From assembly GCA_030068145.1 (NCBI GenBank), contig JAPJBO010000335.1, forward strand, positions 158,076 to 222,075: a stretch of 64,000 nucleotides of DNA, written 5' to 3'. Position 1 is the stretch's first letter, and each line of letters starts with the position of its first letter. Source of the stretch: Diplonema papillatum. Its lineage: Eukaryota > Euglenozoa > Diplonemea > Diplonemida > Diplonemidae. Positions 22,580 through 64,000 of the stretch are shown in pieces. The translations under genes were made by a program, and so were the position numbers. A model generated the notes under the pieces. The model did not search any database. It saw only the letters and a program-made list of their open reading frames with translations, and had not been told where the DNA came from.

Positions 22580-24990
22580 TCGTTTACCCGCGCTTGACCT
22601 GATCTCTCTCAGCGTTGACATTCAGGGCGCTGGGAGTTCCAAGCTGACACTTCATTCTGGGCACAACATGCAAAGAAGGCCTGGAAGAAATCAGGAGCTT
22701 CTGCACCGTTCGCCCTGCCAGCTATCTTGGAGGGGTGGGGCTTGGGGCTTGCAGTGCTGATACTAAGCTGGAGACCAAAAACGAAACTGTTAAGCCTGGG
22801 TGGTGGCGGGTACCACACGACGATGCTACTGTGAGTCCATCGTCCAAGTACCAGATGCTTGACGAGTTGGGTTTGGTGGGGAAGATGATCCGAGCAAAAT
22901 TGTTTGCGTGCCGGTAAAGAAGGAGAATCGTAGCACCCCCACACGCACGGCGAAACAACCAGAAAAAAAAAGAAGAAGAAAAAAGAAGAACAAAGGACTC
23001 TGTTGTGAGCACCGGAGAGAGATGCTTTGGTTTGTTCTCCTTTTTTCCTCCCCGAAAACTACGCATTTCAGTATAAGCTGCTTCCTCCATCCTTCCCCCT
23101 TTTCCGTTTCAACAGCCGGCTGACAAGCCAGGCTCGCACCGCTGTTCTGCCCGCAGACTCAGGCCGCGCGTTTGTGTTGAAGAGCCGCAAACGGTGCAGA
23201 TAGGACTGGTGCAGCGTCGACACAGAACCGTTTCCAAGCATCTTTTCGTTATTCTTTGAGCCAATTCACCCTCTGCCCGATCGAACCTGTAGAACGAAAA
23301 CGAGTTTAGTACTTTTGGGTTAGAAGGCAATAATCTGCGGCGATAATCTGCATCGCCGGCGTCGCGTTATCTCTTCGCACGTGATGTGTCATGCTTTCGC
23401 CTCTTCGGCCTGTCTTGTTGTTAGCTTCGTAGAGCGTAATCAAGCACAAAATCGAGCGGAAATTGAGCGGAATCGAGTACGTTCTCCGTTTCATATTAGT
23501 GTGAGTTTGATCAAAGTACCATCAAGACAGCCCTTTCGAAGACCAGCCACAGTCAACGCCGCGTGGGTGCGGGCTTTAGGTATTTACCATGTTTCAAACC
23601 CCCACCTGGCAACACCCAGAGGGTGTTCGGTGGTACGAAGGTGCAGTTGCCCGCATCCAGCCGGCAATCAGCTCGCATCGGAAAGGGGACGCTACCCACC
23701 TGGACGAGGTGTCCTGCTGCCCCATGCGTAATCGAGCTCAGGTCGCTGGGGAGTAGGTGAATTGGCTCCAAAATACTTGCACCCAGGGCAGTGTTCAAAA
23801 ACGCCGGAAACGTTTGGTGTTTGCAAGCGTTCGTCGTTTGGCAACATCGTGCCGAACGCGGCGTTGAGCACACAACCATTCCAAGCATGTTCTTGCACTT
23901 CTCTCCCTTTCCCCGTTTCCTCCTACGTGCCCAGTCATTTGTTCCAGCATCCCTCGTCTTCGCCCAAGTCTTCCTGCTCTTTGTTTGCTCTTCAGCGCTT
24001 TACTTTCTTCTGCACTTCAGTGCCCAATCCGGTCCTACTCTTCATTCCTTTTAATTTCTTCCCGTTTTCACAATTCTTCCAACCTTCACACTATACTTCG
24101 CATTTTACAGGTGTCACGGCATTTCCACGGCCGCCGTTGACTGTTGGAAAGACTCGCAGAGCAGTCTCAGCTTGAAACGAGAAGAAGGTTCCCACTTGTT
24201 CCGAAAGAATTGTTTTGTTAATAACGTGTGACACACCAAGTGGTTCCATGGGTTTAGCTGGATCTACGTGTGATCGCATGTCGTGTGTTTTCACATGTGA
24301 TGTTCCCATGGAACATGTGAACCATCAGGGGTCGTGTGGGTCTGCAGACGGCTTATCGAATCGGCGGCAGTCTACGTGGGTTACTGTGCGGAAACTGCAG
24401 TCAGTAGGAATGCAGTAGGTGCTCGTGCAGTAGAAATGCGGTAGCTAAGTAGCTGCTGGGCTCCCTCACCGGACCTGGTACCCAAACTGGATACCCAGTG
24501 TGCAGTCCCCCCGGAGAAGAACAGAAGAAAACGACGACGTTCGCCCCCAGGGGCAAGAGCAAGCGCAGCAGCACAGCTACGGTCGGGGTTAGCACAGCGC
24601 CACATCCCGTTGTGGCACTGTGCTCTCGTAGGTTGACTAAACCAGGCTCAAGTCGCTGTCCTGCCAGCAGACGGTCAGGCTCCATAACCATTCCAAGCAC
24701 GTTTTTGCATTTCCCCCCCATCCACACCCATCCTTTTTTTTTTTCCCTACGCTTCGTGTACGTTTTGTCCGATATCCAAAAGGAAAATTGCATCCCCGCA
24801 ACTCAAAGTAAAAGTCCGCCCGTTTCCTCTGATCAGACCGCACGTGTGTCATGAGCGTTGAGTGAGGGGAGACAGAGAGTGGGCTCTGTTGTTGATCCGA
24901 ATGAACGTAAAGCAAATGCTTGGCAACATTGGAGAAAATAGCTTCCTCGACCTATTCTCCAAGCCTTGGTTGGTTATGAGCAGACGAGGG
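21771..24990. other. Long non-coding stretch
   Basis: No protein-like ORF. Items seen: a C run (about 21955-21974), a short FB hairpin (22285-22362), P repeats (about 23163-23240, 23835-23910 and 24666-24700), and an inverted pair GGTTCCATGGG / CCCATGGAAC near 24240 and 24305. Confidence 0.5.
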
Positions 24991-25405
24991 AAACAGCACG
25001 ACACCGTTGAGGTAGAAACTTCATCGTCATCCAGGATCAGCAACAACAGACAACAGCAACAACAAACAGCACGATACCGTTGAGGTAGAAACTCCATCGT
25101 CATCCAGGATCAGCAACAACAGCAACAACAAACAGCACGACACCGTTGAGGTAGAAACTTCATCTTCATCCAGGATCAGCAACAACAGCAACAACAAACA
25201 GCACGATACCGTTGAGGTAGAAACTTCATCTTCATCCAGGATCAGCAACAACAGCAACAACAAACAGCACGATACCGTTGAGGTAGAAACTTCATCTTCA
25301 TCCAGGATCAGCAACAACAGCAACAACAAACAGCACGACACCGTTGAGGTAGAAACTTCATCGTCATCCAGGGATCAGCAACAACAGCAACAACAAACAG
25401 CAGCA
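24991..25405. repeat. 66-bp tandem repeat, 6 units
   Basis: The unit contains ACCGTTGAGGTAGAAACTTC, ATCCAGGATCAG and CAACAACAGCAACAACAAAC. Because 66 is divisible by 3, the minus strand stays open with a Leu-rich 22-residue repeat. No start context or homology supports a protein. Confidence 0.9.
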
Positions 25406-26246
25406 GAAACAGCGAACATCATCAGTATCAGCAGAAACAACTATCAGGAAGACCGCGTTCGCGTAACCTTTCTTACAAAGTAGCAGTAAACGCTCAGAAT
25501 AGCCCAGCTTCATACACAAAAAGCAAGCAGCTCAACTTGTAGAACGTGGGGGGCCCAAGATTACACTCCACGAAGGAATGTACTTGGTGTCGGTCACAAA
25601 CAGTCCCGGACATGGCTAGCCATAACCCATAACGAAAGCATGCACTAAATATACAATCCGAAACCACATAGCCCTTTCTTGCTCTAAGAGAACCCATTCA
25701 TGAACGGTCACACGGAGACCCTAAAACCCCGGTATTTCAAGCGAACTTTAACTCTAAAAAGCAAGCGCTAGGCTGACCTCCACAAACAAACAAAAGGTCG
25801 AAACACACACCAATCTGCACGCCCATTCGGGATCGTCAGGAAAACACAAACACCGGCGCCCCCCTCCCCCCTCCTCCCCCGTGCCGCCACCCTCTCCCCT
25901 CGCCGCAGACGCGGGAGAAACCGTGTGCGGTCGGCAGCCAGAGGCGCGCGCGTGGCAGACGGCGCGCAAAAGCAAGAAGCACAGGCACAAATCCTGCCGG
26001 AAAAAAAAAAGTAGTCACCCGCCTTCGGGTGGGCTAAATCTGACACTTTCTTTCGGGTGGGGAGGAGGGGGCGTGAGAAAGAAAGGTGACGGGGGAGGCG
26101 GTCGGCTGGGTGTGTGCGGAAGTTCTGCACCCCCCCCCCCCCCCCCCCCCGGCCCTTCGTGCTCCGAAGATACGGAGACGTGCGCGGCGTCCGTTCGAAG
26201 CAGAAGCACGTTATTTTCAAAACAATCCTCTCTCGCTTACCCGTCC
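25406..26246. other. Non-coding stretch upstream of gene 2
   Basis: Includes a dispersed segment near 25703-25765 (GGAGACCCTAAAACCCCGG) also found near 5340, 8310, 14794 and 63950, and a run of about 20 C near 26131-26150. No gene was recognised. Confidence 0.45.
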
Positions 26247-26495
26247 GTGGCGTAAAGGAACGAAACACGGCGCAGACGGGACCAGTGCGGCGTTGGGCAC
26301 ATTTCCATTCCAAGCACGTTCTTGCAATCTCCCTTACCGCGCGTTAGACGGGACCAGTGCGGCGTTGTGTACACAACCATTCCAAGCGCGTTCTTGCAGC
26401 CTCCCTCACCCGCGCGTTAGACGGGACCAGTGCGGCGTTGAGCATCCATCCATTCCAAGCACGTTCTCGCAAATCCCCCGCACGCGCGCGGGGCA
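26247..26495 (+). promoter_or_regulatory. Triplicated P repeat immediately before the gene 2 start codon
   Basis: Three units of about 75 bp, each with GACGGGACCAGTGCGGCGTT and CCATTCCAAGCACGTTCT, end right before the ATG at 26496. The same P unit occurs singly elsewhere in the window. Its position suggests part of the 5' UTR or promoter, but it may only be a repeat that amplified there. Confidence 0.45.
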
Positions 26496-61182
<34,687 letters not shown>

Positions 61183-64000
61183 TTTAAACCGCAGGTTCCC
61201 TGTGGTACACACATTAAACCCTAGCCCAGTGTCACGTTGGAAGCGCTTCACGTGAAGCCCGTGACAACCAAAATCCTGGTGGGGGCTTATCCATGGTGAA
61301 TGGTTATGGATGGAAACGCGCACCGTGAGCAAAGCGCCGCGACGGGCGATTGTCGATTCGGGCTTCTTACAGCCGAACGTTGCTCCTGCGGTAGGCTTTC
61401 GTGAACACCGGCTCCCCGCGGTAATGTACCTCAGGTGTAGTGTAGTATGGTGGCGTTACATAGCACAACCCAATACCTACCTTCTGAGGAGATAGGTGTA
61501 GGCATGTTCACTGGTACCCAGCAACTACGTGCTGTACGTGGGTGTGTACCGGTGCGGGCACTAGATGAACCATCATGGGCAGTTGGACATCAAAGCATTC
61601 GTGCACCGCCAGAATTGGTGAGGAAACCCGATGCTGGTTTATGTGCGTTTATCGCTGGCGAACTACCGATCCTTCAGCCGCCCCCTCTCAGTCACGAAGG
61701 TATCTTCGCCTCCCGACGGAAACCGATGAGTAAGGAGCGTTGGCACACTTCGAATGCAGCCACTTTCGGCCTTTTTGGGGATTCGCGCCGCCGCATCATG
61801 TTTCCCCCCACTGGACCAGATGTCATGCTTGCGCCGCTGGAACGATAAGGAGTGCCCATTGTCTTTGTCTCCCGCCGCGGCGAATATGACAGAACACCAG
61901 TGGCTAGGCCATCTATTCTGTCCTTCAGTAGAAACGACGCTGCTCCCGAACGAGACCACCCCCCTTTCACGCTGGCATCTGTCGTCTGCCGGGTTGAAGA
62001 ACCCGAGCGAACGCCATTGTCCTCGGTTTCACACACATCCGCGCACGTTAGGAACATTGCCGGGTACGTATCGATCGGGCCAGAACGAGGCAGTATTCTC
62101 CTGCATCGCCCTCTTGTGCTGAAGGGCAGCCCTCAGGTCGCGATCACGGCGAGTGCATAGCATTTTCTTGACCAGCCGACACTTGCCGTCACGCGGCGGA
62201 GTGGAAAGGGCCCACAGCCCTGTTGGTTTTTGTTCGAAGGTCTCGCATTCCAGGTTTCCCTCGCTCCCCCTCTCTGTCGGGAAAGGTCAGCACAGTAGCG
62301 ATGACCACGAGCAGGAGGGTGGGGAGAGGCCCCGGGGACTGTGAAGGCGCGACGGCCGCGCCCTTGATGTGGTTTGATGAGTTCTCTCTCTCTCCCCTCT
62401 CTCCCTCATTTCGTTTCGTTTCTTTTCGGTTCGTTCTTACAGTGGCAACACAACAAGAATTATTCGCAAAACGTGCCCTGTCTCTCACCCGGTGGATGCT
62501 GGGTCCTCTGGCGACCGCCGAAACAAATGGCTTTTCGTACCTTGAAGGAATTGCTGGGAAAATGACTGGGGGTCACGACCAGCGCTTTGACAAGTGGTTT
62601 CACTTGTCGTGCATGAGCATCTTCACACACCATAGGTTCTTTTGAACAGACGACGGAGCTTCGTGGTCTCAGGCCGACCGGCCAAAGTCTGGTCAGTGGT
62701 CTATGCCCATCCGGTGCTGAAGCAGGTTTCGGAATTTCCGACCAACAATACTCTGACACTCGGGATAATTGTCATCGGATCACATCCTTTGCAATCCAGG
62801 AAGAGATTGAAACTTGCTTTCAGATGCACACTGCTACAGCTCGCAAACAGCAAAATTCAAGGTACAGGCCACGTGTTATGTGTTGCCGAGTAGTACTATC
62901 TCTTGCGTTTGTGTGTGTTTCGTACTTAGCCCACACGCCCCTCTGCCAGACACACCCGAATCGCTGTCTTGTCTGCAGGCACTCAGGATCTGCTCTGATG
63001 GCCCGCCTTGTGTGTCCGCGACTTAAACACCGAAACACGGCGTAGACATGATAGACCTGTTCTGTGTTGTGTGCGAAGTTCTTGATCTCTTTCTCTCTCA
63101 AGGCAGTCAGTCTCACAGTATAGGATTTTGCAGAACGTGTGCGTGCGTGTTAACCATTCCAAGCACGTTCATGCATCCGCCCTTCGGTACCAGTTCGTCG
63201 AGAACTTCTTTCGTTTCGACGAGCCTTCGTTTGCGAAGTTCTTGATTCTTCTCTCCTTCGAAGGGCCTCGCAAAATAGGGGTTTTTGTAGAATATGCGCG
63301 CGCGTGCTATTCTCCCAGACCGAAAATAGCCCAACCATCCCCCCCAGGTCTTCGCCTGCACTTGTGTGAGCATGACGAGGCGATTGATGGCCTCGTCATG
63401 CTCATGCAAGGGCAGTCGCAAGAACCAACCAGCGGGAACGATACCGTGGAACGCTGTGAGTTTGACTGCCGCAGGCCGTTTTTTTTGCGACCCTGCTCTG
63501 TGGGGGTACTACGAACTGTGCTTTTGTGACTCCCGACAGTCACGCAGCTGCGTAGAAACGACAATCCGAAGTGGATACTTTTGAATAAGCAACTGCTTCT
63601 CGGCGCAGTATGAACCGAAGAAAGTCGTTGATTTCTGGTACCGCATTCGGCTGTATTCCGTACAAGAGCTGGAAAAAAGCCGCATCTGTTACGCCCGCAC
63701 CGGATCGCCAAGCAACTCAAAAATATATATGAGGGAACGAAAACACCGTAGTTGGAATAATCCCGAACCGGAAAAAAACTTGAGCAAGCCCAAAATCAGC
63801 CCAAAATGTCAGTTCAGGGATTTTTCCCGTTCAGGGGTTTTCGTGCGACCTCACGGACTCAGGAGGGAAACACAGACAAACTTGGCCATAGTTAAATGTG
63901 CAAATATGTTCACATCCCGTTCACTACCCGACTCCCAGCCTCAATGGTCAACCGGAGACCCTAAACCACCGAAGCTGTAGACCACAGTAAACACTGGAAA
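61183..64000. other. Region downstream of gene 2, no confident gene
   Basis: A single frame runs 61447-62160, broken only by TAA at 61846-61848; the product is not recognised. P-repeat fragments are at about 63002-63050 and 63150-63178. At about 63178-63256 a segment (CGCCCTTCGG...GAAGTTCTTGATTC) resembles the E2 A unit. A perfect 14-bp stem with a 10-base loop is at 63367-63404 (GAGCATGACGAGG / CCTCGTCATGCTC plus an outer T-A pair). Confidence 0.5.

Noticed and set aside
25027..25341. Leu-rich repeat protein on the minus strand
   Set aside because: It is the 66-bp tandem repeat read in an open frame; there is no signal, domain or homologue.

Overview
The window is nuclear DNA of a euglenozoan protist, most probably a diplonemid. 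The key evidence is at 33859-33896: a stretch ending in CAGTTTCTGTACTTTATTG, which is the 3' half of the kinetoplastid/diplonemid spliced leader (SL) as I recall it. It sits at the exact 5' edge of a non-LTR retrotransposon. Supporting signs are GT-AG cis-introns, tyrosine-recombinase retroelements with the trypanosomatid VIPER gene order (gag-YR-RT/RNase H), a 2A-like peptide in the non-LTR element, and receptor-like proteins ending in a KYGPEP motif that I associate with euglenozoan and other protist proteins. Host exons are GC-rich; the rest is AT-richer and crowded with repeats.

Layout. 1-3.8 kb: repeats and decayed 5' copies of gene 1. 3.95-8.97 kb: gene 1, four exons, a predicted type I membrane protein of 691 residues. 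9-26.2 kb: gene-poor DNA with tandem repeats, foldback and TIR elements, a solo terminus of a YR element (11.7 kb) and a reverse-transcriptase relic (14.9 kb). 26.5-61.2 kb: gene 2, a paralogue of gene 1. Its N-terminal half lies at 26.5-28.2 kb and its C-terminal half at 58.7-61.2 kb, with a roughly 30-kb intron between them. 61.2-64 kb: no confident gene.

The 30-kb intron holds most of the mobile elements. E1 (28.7-33.5 kb, + strand) is VIPER/Ngaro-like with split direct repeats A1...B1-A2-B2. A 7.5-kb non-LTR element (33.9-41.4 kb, + strand) starts with an SL exon, is bounded by a 54-bp target duplication, and carries a stop, a frameshift and an internal inversion. A minisatellite follows (41.9-42.7 kb). 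Then comes a chain of four YR elements, all on the minus strand and separated by (CT)n tracts: E2 copy 1, E3, E2 copy 2, and E3', an ORF-less E3 derivative (43.95-56.1 kb).

The two host genes encode the same architecture: signal peptide, beta-propeller-like ectodomain, Pro/Thr-rich stalk, one membrane span and a cytosolic tail ending near KYGPEP. Their function is unknown; a surface receptor or adhesin is a reasonable guess. No tRNA, rRNA, CRISPR array or bacterial-type operon was seen.
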